NCBI RefSeq assembly: GCF_042242105.1
Contig: NC_092016.1
Location: 28,130,001 to 28,194,000, forward strand
Reading direction: 5' to 3'
Source: Pempheris klunzingeri
Lineage: Eukaryota; Chordata; Actinopteri; Acropomatiformes; Pempheridae
DNA length: 64,000 nt
Below the pieces are notes generated by a model. That model saw only the letters and a list, made by a program, of their open reading frames with translations. It made no database searches and had not been told where the DNA came from. Shown here piece by piece: positions 46,425 through 59,989 of this stretch. A program made the translations under genes and the position numbers. Position 1 is the stretch's first letter. Each line of letters opens with the position of its first letter.

Positions 46425-46495
46425 GCATTGGTGGTTCAGTGGTAGAATTCTCGCCTGCCACGCGGGAGACCCGGGTCCGATTCCCGGCCAATGCA
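46425..46495 (+). tRNA. tRNA-Gly(GCC)-like copy 20
   Basis: Consensus copy with C55. Flank haplotype T C A T C G; first unit of higher-order copy 1. Confidence 0.85.
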
Positions 46496-47462
46496 ATGTT
46501 TCTCTTAAGACACCTGCCCGGTTTGAAAAGGGAAACCTTCAGCTACTGTTGGCATTCCACAATGCCGCTTTCAGACGGGTAGAAATCTTCCTGACACCTT
46601 CCTCCAACATCTTTTGGACGAGGACAATAAATCAAACACTATGATGACATGACCAGAACGTTGTCAACATGAGAGCAGAAGTTTGACGTCATTATTCACT
46701 TTGGGATAACAAGTCGTGGAAACTTTTTTCCGGAAGGCCTCTCGTCATTTGAAGCAGCAATTGCAGAACTAGCAATGCGTAATGCTAATGGGCCTCGCAC
46801 TCATGATCTTGAGGCCAGTTTTTCTGCATCTCTCCCCTTGCAGTGCCGCTGAAAAACCCATATGTCAATAAATGAAAGCTGCATCTTTGTAGCAAGTAGC
46901 AAAGTTAAGTGAAGTATTAAGAGAACTCACATCAAGTGTCAAGAATGAGCTTAATTGACAGAGAGCAGGTCAAAATACACGTTTACTATCAGGACACAAA
47001 CTCATCAGTAGACCTTGATCCAAAATGCATCGACGTCTACGATTTTACATTCTTATTCAAAACCAGCAGAACTGTGTATCTGAAAGCTTGTCTTGAGATA
47101 ATTCACCTCAAGTGTGAAGAATGCGCTTAATCCAATGAGAGGAGTTCGAAATGCAAACATTTCACCATGAGCACTATGAGGTCCAATTAAGCACTACGAG
47201 GTCCAGAAACGCACTCAGCGGGTTTCCGTCAGGATCTGGAGATGTCGCTCGACACTGCACCTATGGCATTCTTTATCTCCAGATGTGTCAGTGAGTTGAC
47301 CAAAACATCTGCTTAGTGTTCTTGGAGAGTGAATAGATCCATACCCTTCAAAAAATGGATTTTGTATGTCTCAGTCAAAATTGCCAGATGCTGTTGACAT
47401 AGCACTGAAACGTTGAGTAATGAACCCCTTGCAGGCTGTCGTGGTAGGTGAGCGTCACATCG

Positions 47463-47533
47463 GCATTGGTGGTTCAGTGGTAGAATTCTCGCCTGCCACG
47501 CGGGAGACCCGGGTCCGATTCCCGGCCAATGCA
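47463..47533 (+). tRNA. tRNA-Gly(GCC)-like copy 21
   Basis: Consensus copy with C55. Flank haplotype C C A T C A; second type of the higher-order unit. Confidence 0.85.
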
Positions 47534-48500
47534 ATGTTTCTCTTAAGACACCTGCCCGGTTTGAAAAGGGAAACCTTCAGCTACTGTTGGCATTCCACAA
47601 TGCCGCTTTCAGACGGGTAGAAATCTTCCTGACACCTTCCTCCAACATCTTTTGGACGAGGACAATAAATCAAACACTATGATGACATGACCAGAACGTT
47701 GTCAACATGAGAGCAGAAGTTTGACGTCATTATTCACTTTGGGATAACAAGTCGTGGAAACTTTTTTCCGGAAGGCCTCTCGTCATTTGAAGCAGCAATT
47801 GCAGAACTAGCAATGCGTAATGCTAATGGGCCTCGCACTCATGATCTTGAGGCCAGTTTTTCTGCATCTCTCCCCTTGCAGTGCCGCTGAAAAACCCATA
47901 TGTCAATAAATGAAAGCTGCATCTTTGTAGCAAGTAGCAAAGTTAAGTGAAGTATTAAGAGAACTCACATCAAGTGTCAAGAATGAGCTTAATTGACAGA
48001 GAGCAGGTCAAAATACACGTTTACTATCAGGACACAAACTCATCAGTAGACCTTGATCCAAAATGCATCAACGTCTACGATTTTACATTCTTATTCAAAA
48101 CCAGCAGAACTGTGTATCTGAAAGCTTGTCTTGAGATAATTCACCTCAAGTGTGAAGAATGCGCTTAATCCAATGAGAGGAGTTCGAAATGCAAACATTT
48201 CACCATGAGCACTATGAGGTCCAATTAAGCACTACGAGGTCCAGAAACGCACTCAGCGGGTTTCCGTCAGGATCTGGAGATGTCGCTCGACACTGCACCT
48301 ATGGCATTCTTTATCTCCAGATGTGTCAGTGAGTTGACCAAAACATCTGCTTAGTGTTCTTGGAGAGTGAATAGATCCATACCCTTCAAAAAATGGATTT
48401 TGTATGTCTCAGTCAAAATTGCCAGATGCTGTTGACATAGCACTGAAACGTTGAGTAATGAACCCCTTGCAGGCTGTCGTGGTAGGTGAGCGTCACATCG

Positions 48501-48571
48501 ACATTGGTGGTTCAGTGGTAGAATTCTCGCCGGCCACGCGGGAGACCCGGGTCCGATTCCCGGCCAATGCA
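48501..48571 (+). tRNA. tRNA-Gly(GCC)-like copy 22, probable pseudogene
   Basis: Carries A1 and G33 as well as C55, like copy 17. Flank haplotype C C A T C G, plus CCTCACAC in place of CCTCGCAC downstream. Confidence 0.8.
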
Positions 48572-49538
48572 ATGTTTCTCTTAAGACACCTGCCCGGTTT
48601 GAAAAGGGAAACCTTCAGCTACTGTTGGCATTCCACAATGCCGCTTTCAGACGGGTAGAAATCTTCCTGAGACCTTCCTCCAACATCTTTTGGACGAGGA
48701 CAATAAATCAAACACTATGATGACATGACCAGAACGTTGTCAACATGAGAGCAGAAGTTTGACGTCATTATTCACTTTGGGATAACAAGTCGTGGAAACT
48801 TTTTTCCGGAAGGCCTCTCGTCATTTGAAGCAGCAATTGCAGAACTAGCAATGCGTAATGCTAATGGGCCTCACACTCATGATCTTGAGGCCAGTTTTTC
48901 TGCATCTCTCCCCTTGCAGTGCCGCTGAAAAACCCATATGTCAATAAATGAAAGCTGCATCTTTGTAGCAAGTAGCAAAGTTAAGTGAAGTATTAAGAGA
49001 ACTCACATCAAGTGTCAAGAATGAGCTTAATTGACAGAGAGCAGGTCAAAATACACGTTTACTATCAGGACACAAACTCATCAGTAGACCTTGATCCAAA
49101 ATGCATCGACGTCTACGATTTTACATTCTTATTCAAAACCAGCAGAACTGTGTATCTGAAAGCTTGTCTTGAGATAATTCACCTCAAGTGTGAAGAATGC
49201 GCTTAATCCAATGAGAGGAGTTCGAAATGCAAACATTTCACCATGAGCACTATGAGGTCCAATTAAGCACTACGAGGTCCAGAAACGCACTCAGCGGGTT
49301 TCCGTCAGGATCTGGAGATGTCGCTCGACACTGCACCTATGGCATTCTTTATCTCCAGATGTGTCAGTGAGTTGACCAAAACATCTGCTTAGTGTTCTTG
49401 GAGAGTGAATAGATCCATACCCTTCAAAAAATGGATTTTGTATGTCTCAGTCAAAATTGCCAGATGCTGTTGACATAGCATTGAAACGTTGAGTAATGAA
49501 CCCCTTGCAGGCTGTCGTGGTAGGTGCGCGTCACATCG

Positions 49539-49609
49539 GCATTGGTGGTTCAGTGGTAGAATTCTCACCTGCCACGCGGGAGACCCGGGTCCGATTCCCG
49601 GCCAATGCA
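49539..49609 (+). tRNA. tRNA-Gly(GCC)-like copy 23, probable pseudogene
   Basis: G30 is changed to A (49567), giving an A-C mismatch inside the anticodon stem, as well as C55. Flank haplotype T C A T C A; AATGAATC downstream. Confidence 0.8.
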
Positions 49610-50576
49610 ATGTTTCTCTTAAGACACCTGCCCGGTTTGAAAAGGGAAACCTTCAGCTACTGTTGGCATTCCACAATACCGCTTTCAGATGGGTAGAAAT
49701 CTTCCTGACACCTTCCTCCAACATCTTTTGGACGAGGACAATGAATCAAACACTATGATGACATGACCAGAACGTTGTCAACATGAGAGCAGAAGTTTGA
49801 CGTCATTATTCACTTTGGGATAACAAGTCGTGGAAACTTTTTTCCGGAAGGCCTCTCGTCATTTGAAGCAGCAATTGCAGAACTAGCAATGCGTAATGCT
49901 AATGGGCCTCGCACTCATGATCTTGAGGCCAGTTTTTCTGCATCTCTCCCCTTGCAGTGCCGCTGAAAAACCCATATGTCAATAAATGAAAGCTGCATCT
50001 TTGTAGCAAGTAGCAAAGTTAAGTGAAGTATTAAGAGAACTCACATCAAGTGTCAAGAATGAGCTTAATTGACAGAGAGCAGGTCAAAATACACGTTTAC
50101 TATCAGGACACAAACTCATCAGTAGACCTTGATCCAAAATGCATCAACGTCTACGATTTTACATTCTTATTCAAAACCAGCAGAACTGTGTATCTGAAAG
50201 CTTGTCTTGAGATAATTCACCTCAAGTGTGAAGAATGCGCTTAATCCAATGAGAGGAGTTCGAAATGCAAACATTTCACCATGAGCACTATGAGGTCCAA
50301 TTAAGCACTACGAGGTCCAGAAACGCACTCAGCGGGTTTCCGTCAGGATCTGGAGATGTCGCTCGACACTGCACCTATGGCATTCTTTATCTCCAGATGT
50401 GTCAGTGAGTTGACCAAAACATCTGCTTAGTGTTCTTGGAGAGTGAATAGATCCATACCCTTCAAAAAATGGATTTTGTATGTCTCAGTCAAAATTGCCA
50501 GATGCTGTTGACATAGCATTGAAACGTTGAGTAATGAACCCCTTGAAGGCTGTCGTGGTAGGTGAGCGTCACATCG

Positions 50577-50647
50577 GCATTGGTGGTTCAGTGGTAGAAT
50601 TCTCGCCTGCCACGCGGGAGACCCGGGTCCGATTCCCGGCCAATGCA
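50577..50647 (+). tRNA. tRNA-Gly(GCC)-like copy 24
   Basis: Consensus copy with C55. Flank haplotype T A A T C A; fifth type of the higher-order unit. Confidence 0.85.
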
Positions 50648-51614
50648 ATGTTTCTCTTAAGACACCTGCCCGGTTTGAAAAGGGAAACCTTCAGCTACTG
50701 TTGGCATTCCACAATGCCGCTTTCAGACGGGTAGAAATCTTCCTGACACCTTCCTCCAACATCTTTTGGACGAGGACAATAAATCAAACACTATGATGAC
50801 ATGACCAGAACGTTGTCAACATGAGAGCAGAAGTTTGACGTCATTATTCACTTTGGGATAACAAGTCGTGGAAACTTTTTTCCGGAAGGCCTCTCGTCAT
50901 TTGAAGCAGCAATTGCAGAACTAGCAATGCGTAATGCTAATGGGCCTCGCACTCATGATCTTGAGGCCAGTTTTTCTGCATCTCTCCCCTTGCAGTGCCG
51001 CTGAAAAACCCATATGTCAATAAATGAAAGCTGCATCTTTGTAGCAAGTAGCAAAGTTAAGTGAAGTATTAAGAGAACTCACATCAAGTGTCAAGAATGA
51101 GCTTAATTGACAGAGAGCAGGTCAAAATACACGTTTACTATCAGGACACAAACTCATCAGTAGACCTTGATCCAAAATGCATCAACGTCTACGATTTTAC
51201 ATTCTTATTCAAAACCAGCAGAACTGTGTATCTGAAAGCTTGTCTTGAGATAATTCACCTCAAGTGTGAAGAATGCGCTTAATCCAATGAGAGGAGTTCG
51301 AAATGCAAACATTTCACCATGAGCACTATGAGGTCCAATTAAGCACTACGAGGTCCAGAAACGCACTCAGCGGGTTTCCGTCAGGATCTGGAGATGTCGC
51401 TCGACACTGCACCTATGGCATTCTTTATCTCCAGATGTGTCAGTGAGTTGACCAAAACATCTGCTTAGTGTTCTTGGAGAGTGAATAGATCCATACCCTT
51501 CAAAAAATGGATTTTGTATGTCTCAGTCAAAATTGCCAGATGCTGTTGACATAGCATTGAAACGTTGAGTAATGAACCCCTTGCAGGCTGTCGTGGTAGG
51601 TGAGCGTCACATCG

Positions 51615-51685
51615 GCATTGGTGGTTCAGTGGTAGAATTCTCGCCTGCCACGCGGGAGACCCGGGTCCGATTCCCGGCCAATGCA
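51615..51685 (+). tRNA. tRNA-Gly(GCC)-like copy 25
   Basis: Consensus copy with C55. Flank haplotype T C A T A A; sixth type. Confidence 0.85.
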
Positions 51686-52652
51686 ATGTTTCTCTTAAGA
51701 CACCTGCCCGGTTTGAAAAGGGAAACCTTCAGCTACTGTTGGCATTCCACAATGCCGCTTTCAGACGGGTAGAAATCTTCCTGACACCTTCCTCCAACAT
51801 CTTTTGGACGAGGACAATAAATCAAACACTATGATGACATGACCAGAACGTTGTCAACATGAGAGCAGAAGTTTGACGTCATTATTCACTTTGGGATAAC
51901 AAGTCGTGGAAACTTTTTTCCGGAAGGCCTCTCGTCATTTGAAGCAGCAATTGCAGAACTAGCAATGCGTAATGCTAATGGGCCTCGCACTCATGATCTT
52001 GAGGCCAGTTTTTCTGCATCTCTCCCCTTGCAGTGCCGCTGAAAAACCCATATGTCAATAAATGAAAGCTGCATCTTTGTAGCAAGTAGCAAAGTTAAGT
52101 GAAGTATTAAGAGAACTCACATCAAGTGTCAAGAATGAGCTTAATTGACAGAGAGAAGGTCAAAATACACGTTTACTATCAGGACACAAACTCATCAGTA
52201 GACCTTGATCCAAAATGCATCAACGTCTACGATTTTACATTCTTATTCAAAACCAGCAGAACTGTGTATCTGAAAGCTTGTCTTGAGATAATTCACCTCA
52301 AGTGTGAAGAATGCGCTTAATCCAATGAGAGGAGTTCGAAATGCAAACATTTCACCATGAGCACTATGAGGTCCAATTAAGCACTACGAGGTCCAGAAAC
52401 GCACTCAGCGGGTTTCCGTCAGGATCTGGAGATGTCGCTCGACACTGCACCTATGGCATTCTTTATCTCCAGATGTGTCAGTGAGTTGACCAAAACATCT
52501 GCTTAGTGTTCTTGGAGAGTGAATAGATCCATACCCTTCAAAAAATGGATTTTGTATGTCTCAGTCAAAATTGCCAGATGCTGTTGACATAGCATTGAAA
52601 CGTTGAGTAATGAACCCCTTGCAGGCTGTCGTGGTAGGTGAGCGTCACATCG

Positions 52653-52723
52653 GCATTGGTGGTTCAGTGGTAGAATTCTCGCCTGCCACGCGGGAGACCC
52701 GGGTCCGATTCCCGGCCAATGCA
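52653..52723 (+). tRNA. tRNA-Gly(GCC)-like copy 26
   Basis: Consensus copy with C55. Flank haplotype T C A T C G; first unit of higher-order copy 2. Confidence 0.85.
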
Positions 52724-53690
52724 ATGTTTCTCTTAAGACACCTGCCCGGTTTGAAAAGGGAAACCTTCAGCTACTGTTGGCATTCCACAATGCCGCTTTC
52801 AGACGGGTAGAAATCTTCCTGACACCTTCCTCCAACATCTTTTGGACGAGGACAATAAATCAAACACTATGATGACATGACCAGAACGTTGTCAACATGA
52901 GAGCAGAAGTTTGACGTCATTATTCACTTTGGGATAACAAGTCGTGGAAACTTTTTTCCGGAAGGCCTCTCGTCATTTGAAGCAGCAATTGCAGAACTAG
53001 CAATGCGTAATGCTAATGGGCCTCGCACTCATGATCTTGAGGCCAGTTTTTCTGCATCTCTCCCCTTGCAGTGCCGCTGAAAAACCCATATGTCAATAAA
53101 TGAAAGCTGCATCTTTGTAGCAAGTAGCAAAGTTAAGTGAAGTATTAAGAGAACTCACATCAAGTGTCAAGAATGAGCTTAATTGACAGAGAGCAGGTCA
53201 AAATACACGTTTACTATCAGGACACAAACTCATCAGTAGACCTTGATCCAAAATGCATCGACGTCTACGATTTTACATTCTTATTCAAAACCAGCAGAAC
53301 TGTGTATCTGAAAGCTTGTCTTGAGATAATTCACCTCAAGTGTGAAGAATGCGCTTAATCCAATGAGAGGAGTTCGAAATGCAAACATTTCACCATGAGC
53401 ACTATGAGGTCCAATTAAGCACTACGAGGTCCAGAAACGCACTCAGCGGGTTTCCGTCAGGATCTGGAGATGTCGCTCGACACTGCACCTATGGCATTCT
53501 TTATCTCCAGATGTGTCAGTGAGTTGACCAAAACATCTGCTTAGTGTTCTTGGAGAGTGAATAGATCCATACCCTTCAAAAAATGGATTTTGTATGTCTC
53601 AGTCAAAATTGCCAGATGCTGTTGACATAGCACTGAAACGTTGAGTAATGAACCCCTTGCAGGCTGTCGTGGTAGGTGAGCGTCACATCG

Positions 53691-53761
53691 GCATTGGTGG
53701 TTCAGTGGTAGAATTCTCGCCTGCCACGCGGGAGACCCGGGTCCGATTCCCGGCCAATGCA
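53691..53761 (+). tRNA. tRNA-Gly(GCC)-like copy 27
   Basis: Consensus copy with C55. Flank haplotype C C A T C A. Confidence 0.85.
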
Positions 53762-54728
53762 ATGTTTCTCTTAAGACACCTGCCCGGTTTGAAAAGGGAA
53801 ACCTTCAGCTACTGTTGGCATTCCACAATGCCGCTTTCAGACGGGTAGAAATCTTCCTGACACCTTCCTCCAACATCTTTTGGACGAGGACAATAAATCA
53901 AACACTATGATGACATGACCAGAACGTTGTCAACATGAGAGCAGAAGTTTGACGTCATTATTCACTTTGGGATAACAAGTCGTGGAAACTTTTTTCCGGA
54001 AGGCCTCTCGTCATTTGAAGCAGCAATTGCAGAACTAGCAATGCGTAATGCTAATGGGCCTCGCACTCATGATCTTGAGGCCAGTTTTTCTGCATCTCTC
54101 CCCTTGCAGTGCCGCTGAAAAACCCATATGTCAATAAATGAAAGCTGCATCTTTGTAGCAAGTAGCAAAGTTAAGTGAAGTATTAAGAGAACTCACATCA
54201 AGTGTCAAGAATGAGCTTAATTGACAGAGAGCAGGTCAAAATACACGTTTACTATCAGGACACAAACTCATCAGTAGACCTTGATCCAAAATGCATCAAC
54301 GTCTACGATTTTACATTCTTATTCAAAACCAGCAGAACTGTGTATCTGAAAGCTTGTCTTGAGATAATTCACCTCAAGTGTGAAGAATGCGCTTAATCCA
54401 ATGAGAGGAGTTCGAAATGCAAACATTTCACCATGAGCACTATGAGGTCCAATTAAGCACTACGAGGTCCAGAAACGCACTCAGCGGGTTTCCGTCAGGA
54501 TCTGGAGATGTCGCTCGACACTGCACCTATGGCATTCTTTATCTCCAGATGTGTCAGTGAGTTGACCAAAACATCTGCTTAGTGTTCTTGGAGAGTGAAT
54601 AGATCCATACCCTTCAAAAAATGGATTTTGTATGTCTCAGTCAAAATTGCCAGATGCTGTTGACATAGCACTGAAACGTTGAGTAATGAACCCCTTGCAG
54701 GCTGTCGTGGTAGGTGAGCGTCACATCG

Positions 54729-54799
54729 ACATTGGTGGTTCAGTGGTAGAATTCTCGCCGGCCACGCGGGAGACCCGGGTCCGATTCCCGGCCAATGCA
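54729..54799 (+). tRNA. tRNA-Gly(GCC)-like copy 28, probable pseudogene
   Basis: A1, G33 and C55, 6228 bp after copy 22. Flank haplotype C C A T C G. Confidence 0.8.
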
Positions 54800-55766
54800 A
54801 TGTTTCTCTTAAGACACCTGCCCGGTTTGAAAAGGGAAACCTTCAGCTACTGTTGGCATTCCACAATGCCGCTTTCAGACGGGTAGAAATCTTCCTGAGA
54901 CCTTCCTCCAACATCTTTTGGACGAGGACAATAAATCAAACACTATGATGACATGACCAGAACGTTGTCAACATGAGAGCAGAAGTTTGACGTCATTATT
55001 CACTTTGGGATAACAAGTCGTGGAAACTTTTTTCCGGAAGGCCTCTCGTCATTTGAAGCAGCAATTGCAGAACTAGCAATGCGTAATGCTAATGGGCCTC
55101 ACACTCATGATCTTGAGGCCAGTTTTTCTGCATCTCTCCCCTTGCAGTGCCGCTGAAAAACCCATATGTCAATAAATGAAAGCTGCATCTTTGTAGCAAG
55201 TAGCAAAGTTAAGTGAAGTATTAAGAGAACTCACATCAAGTGTCAAGAATGAGCTTAATTGACAGAGAGCAGGTCAAAATACACGTTTACTATCAGGACA
55301 CAAACTCATCAGTAGACCTTGATCCAAAATGCATCGACGTCTACGATTTTACATTCTTATTCAAAACCAGCAGAACTGTGTATCTGAAAGCTTGTCTTGA
55401 GATAATTCACCTCAAGTGTGAAGAATGCGCTTAATCCAATGAGAGGAGTTCGAAATGCAAACATTTCACCATGAGCACTATGAGGTCCAATTAAGCACTA
55501 CGAGGTCCAGAAACGCACTCAGCGGGTTTCCGTCAGGATCTGGAGATGTCGCTCGACACTGCACCTATGGCATTCTTTATCTCCAGATGTGTCAGTGAGT
55601 TGACCAAAACATCTGCTTAGTGTTCTTGGAGAGTGAATAGATCCATACCCTTCAAAAAATGGATTTTGTATGTCTCAGTCAAAATTGCCAGATGCTGTTG
55701 ACATAGCATTGAAACGTTGAGTAATGAACCCCTTGCAGGCTGTCGTGGTAGGTGCGCGTCACATCG

Positions 55767-55837
55767 GCATTGGTGGTTCAGTGGTAGAATTCTCACCTGC
55801 CACGCGGGAGACCCGGGTCCGATTCCCGGCCAATGCA
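55767..55837 (+). tRNA. tRNA-Gly(GCC)-like copy 29, probable pseudogene
   Basis: A30 and C55, 6228 bp after copy 23. Flank haplotype T C A T C A. Confidence 0.8.
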
Positions 55838-56804
55838 ATGTTTCTCTTAAGACACCTGCCCGGTTTGAAAAGGGAAACCTTCAGCTACTGTTGGCATTCC
55901 ACAATACCGCTTTCAGATGGGTAGAAATCTTCCTGACACCTTCCTCCAACATCTTTTGGACGAGGACAATGAATCAAACACTATGATGACATGACCAGAA
56001 CGTTGTCAACATGAGAGCAGAAGTTTGACGTCATTATTCACTTTGGGATAACAAGTCGTGGAAACTTTTTTCCGGAAGGCCTCTCGTCATTTGAAGCAGC
56101 AATTGCAGAACTAGCAATGCGTAATGCTAATGGGCCTCGCACTCATGATCTTGAGGCCAGTTTTTCTGCATCTCTCCCCTTGCAGTGCCGCTGAAAAACC
56201 CATATGTCAATAAATGAAAGCTGCATCTTTGTAGCAAGTAGCAAAGTTAAGTGAAGTATTAAGAGAACTCACATCAAGTGTCAAGAATGAGCTTAATTGA
56301 CAGAGAGCAGGTCAAAATACACGTTTACTATCAGGACACAAACTCATCAGTAGACCTTGATCCAAAATGCATCAACGTCTACGATTTTACATTCTTATTC
56401 AAAACCAGCAGAACTGTGTATCTGAAAGCTTGTCTTGAGATAATTCACCTCAAGTGTGAAGAATGCGCTTAATCCAATGAGAGGAGTTCGAAATGCAAAC
56501 ATTTCACCATGAGCACTATGAGGTCCAATTAAGCACTACGAGGTCCAGAAACGCACTCAGCGGGTTTCCGTCAGGATCTGGAGATGTCGCTCGACACTGC
56601 ACCTATGGCATTCTTTATCTCCAGATGTGTCAGTGAGTTGACCAAAACATCTGCTTAGTGTTCTTGGAGAGTGAATAGATCCATACCCTTCAAAAAATGG
56701 ATTTTGTATGTCTCAGTCAAAATTGCCAGATGCTGTTGACATAGCATTGAAACGTTGAGTAATGAACCCCTTGAAGGCTGTCGTGGTAGGTGAGCGTCAC
56801 ATCG

Positions 56805-56875
56805 GCTTTGGTGGTTCAGTGGTAGAATTCTCGCCTGCCACGCGGGAGACCCGGGTCCGATTCCCGGCCAATGCA
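56805..56875 (+). tRNA. tRNA-Gly(GCC)-like copy 30, probable pseudogene
   Basis: A private A-to-T change at acceptor position 3 (56807) gives a T-T mismatch in the acceptor stem, besides C55. Flank haplotype T A A T C G. Confidence 0.8.
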
Positions 56876-57842
56876 ATGTTTCTCTTAAGACACCTGCCCG
56901 GTTTGAAAAGGGAAACCTTCAGCTACTGTTGGCATTCCACAATGCCGCTTTCAGACGGGTAGAAATCTTCCTGACACCTTCCTCCAACATCTTTTGGACG
57001 AGGACAATAAATCAAACACTATGATGACATGACCAGAACGTTGTCAACATGAGAGCAGAAGTTTGACGTCATTATTCACTTTGGGATAACAAGTCGTGGA
57101 AACTTTTTTCCGGAAGGCCTCTCGTCATTTGAAGCAGCAATTGCAGAACTAGCAATGCGTAATGCTAATGGGCCTCGCACTCATGATCTTGAGGCCAGTT
57201 TTTCTGCATCTCTCCCCTTGCAGTGCCGCTGAAAAACCCATATGTCAATAAATGAAAGCTGCATCTTTGTAGCAAGTAGCAAAGTTAAGTGAAGTATTAA
57301 GAGAACTCACATCAAGTGTCAAGAATGAGCTTAATTGACAGAGAGCAGGTCAAAATACACGTTTACTATCAGGACACAAACTCATCAGTAGACCTTGATC
57401 CAAAATGCATCGACGTCTACGATTTTACATTCTTATTCAAAACCAGCAGAACTGTGTATCTGAAAGCTTGTCTTGAGATAATTCACCTCAAGTGTGAAGA
57501 ATGCGCTTAATCCAATGAGAGGAGTTCGAAATGCAAACATTTCACCATGAGCACTATGAGGTCCAATTAAGCACTACGAGGTCCAGAAACGCACTCAGCG
57601 GGTTTCCGTCAGGATCTGGAGATGTCGCTCGACACTGCACCTATGGCATTCTTTATCTCCAGATGTGTCAGTGAGTTGACCAAAACATCTGCTTAGTGTT
57701 CTTGGAGAGTGAATAGATCCATACCCTTCAAAAAATGGATTTTGTATGTCTCAGTCAAAATTGCCAGATGCTGTTGACATAGCATTGAAACGTTGAGTAA
57801 TGAACCCCTTGCAGGCTGTCGTGGTAGGTGAGCGTCACATCG

Positions 57843-57913
57843 GCATTGGTGGTTCAGTGGTAGAATTCTCGCCTGCCACGCGGGAGACCCGGGTCCGATT
57901 CCCGGCCAATGCA
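57843..57913 (+). tRNA. tRNA-Gly(GCC)-like copy 31
   Basis: Consensus copy with C55. Flank haplotype T C A T A A. Confidence 0.85.
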
Positions 57914-58880
57914 ATGTTTCTCTTAAGACACCTGCCCGGTTTGAAAAGGGAAACCTTCAGCTACTGTTGGCATTCCACAATGCCGCTTTCAGACGGGTAG
58001 AAATCTTCCTGACACCTTCCTCCAACATCTTTTGGACGAGGACAATAAATCAAACACTATGATGACATGACCAGAACGTTGTCAACATGAGAGCAGAAGT
58101 TTGACGTCATTATTCACTTTGGGATAACAAGTCGTGGAAACTTTTTTCCGGAAGGCCTCTCGTCATTTGAAGCAGCAATTGCAGAACTAGCAATGCGTAA
58201 TGCTAATGGGCCTCGCACTCATGATCTTGAGGCCAGTTTTTCTGCATCTCTCCCCTTGCAGTGCCGCTGAAAAACCCATATGTCAATAAATGAAAGCTGC
58301 ATCTTTGTAGCAAGTAGCAAAGTTAAGTGAAGTATTAAGAGAACTCACATCAAGTGTCAAGAATGAGCTTAATTGACAGAGAGAAGGTCAAAATACACGT
58401 TTACTATCAGGACACAAACTCATCAGTAGACCTTGATCCAAAATGCATCAACGTCTACGATTTTACATTCTTATTCAAAACCAGCAGAACTGTGTATCTG
58501 AAAGCTTGTCTTGAGATAATTCACCTCAAGTGTGAAGAATGCGCTTAATCCAATGAGAGGAGTTCGAAATGCAAACATTTCACCATGAGCACTATGAGGT
58601 CCAATTAAGCACTACGAGGTCCAGAAACGCACTCAGCGGGTTTCCGTCAGGATCTGGAGATGTCGCTCGACACTGCACCTATGGCATTCTTTATCTCCAG
58701 ATGTGTCAGTGAGTTGACCAAAACATCTGCTTAGTGTTCTTGGAGAGTGAATAGATCCATACCCTTCAAAAAATGGATTTTGTATGTCTCAGTCAAAATT
58801 GCCAGATGCTGTTGACATAGCATTGAAACGTTGAGTAATGAACCCCTTGCAGGCTGTCGTGGTAGGTGAGCGTCACATCG

Positions 58881-58951
58881 GCATTGGTGGTTCAGTGGTA
58901 GAATTCTCGCCTGCCACGCGGGAGACCCGGGTCCGATTCCCGGCCAATGCA
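58881..58951 (+). tRNA. tRNA-Gly(GCC)-like copy 32
   Basis: Consensus copy with C55. Flank haplotype T C A T C G; first unit of higher-order copy 3. Confidence 0.85.
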
Positions 58952-59918
58952 ATGTTTCTCTTAAGACACCTGCCCGGTTTGAAAAGGGAAACCTTCAGCT
59001 ACTGTTGGCATTCCACAATGCCGCTTTCAGACGGGTAGAAATCTTCCTGACACCTTCCTCCAACATCTTTTGGACGAGGACAATAAATCAAACACTATGA
59101 TGACATGACCAGAACGTTGTCAACATGAGAGCAGAAGTTTGACGTCATTATTCACTTTGGGATAACAAGTCGTGGAAACTTTTTTCCGGAAGGCCTCTCG
59201 TCATTTGAAGCAGCAATTGCAGAACTAGCAATGCGTAATGCTAATGGGCCTCGCACTCATGATCTTGAGGCCAGTTTTTCTGCATCTCTCCCCTTGCAGT
59301 GCCGCTGAAAAACCCATATGTCAATAAATGAAAGCTGCATCTTTGTAGCAAGTAGCAAAGTTAAGTGAAGTATTAAGAGAACTCACATCAAGTGTCAAGA
59401 ATGAGCTTAATTGACAGAGAGCAGGTCAAAATACACGTTTACTATCAGGACACAAACTCATCAGTAGACCTTGATCCAAAATGCATCGACGTCTACGATT
59501 TTACATTCTTATTCAAAACCAGCAGAACTGTGTATCTGAAAGCTTGTCTTGAGATAATTCACCTCAAGTGTGAAGAATGCGCTTAATCCAATGAGAGGAG
59601 TTCGAAATGCAAACATTTCACCATGAGCACTATGAGGTCCAATTAAGCACTACGAGGTCCAGAAACGCACTCAGCGGGTTTCCGTCAGGATCTGGAGATG
59701 TCGCTCGACACTGCACCTATGGCATTCTTTATCTCCAGATGTGTCAGTGAGTTGACCAAAACATCTGCTTAGTGTTCTTGGAGAGTGAATAGATCCATAC
59801 CCTTCAAAAAATGGATTTTGTATGTCTCAGTCAAAATTGCCAGATGCTGTTGACATAGCACTGAAACGTTGAGTAATGAACCCCTTGCAGGCTGTCGTGG
59901 TAGGTGAGCGTCACATCG

Positions 59919-59989
59919 GCATTGGTGGTTCAGTGGTAGAATTCTCGCCTGCCACGCGGGAGACCCGGGTCCGATTCCCGGCCAATGCA
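59919..59989 (+). tRNA. tRNA-Gly(GCC)-like copy 33
   Basis: Consensus copy with C55. Flank haplotype C C A T C A. Confidence 0.85.

Larger units (their letters stand above)
46247..52474 (+). repeat. Higher-order repeat copy 1 (six units, 6228 bp)
   Basis: Unit order by marker: +607G; -58C; tRNA G1A/U33G with +607G; tRNA G30A; -31A; +541A. The same order follows in the next 6228 bp. Confidence 0.85.
52475..58702 (+). repeat. Higher-order repeat copy 2 (six units, 6228 bp)
   Basis: The same six-unit order as 46247-52474. The fifth unit has extra changes (tRNA A3T and +607G). Confidence 0.85.
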
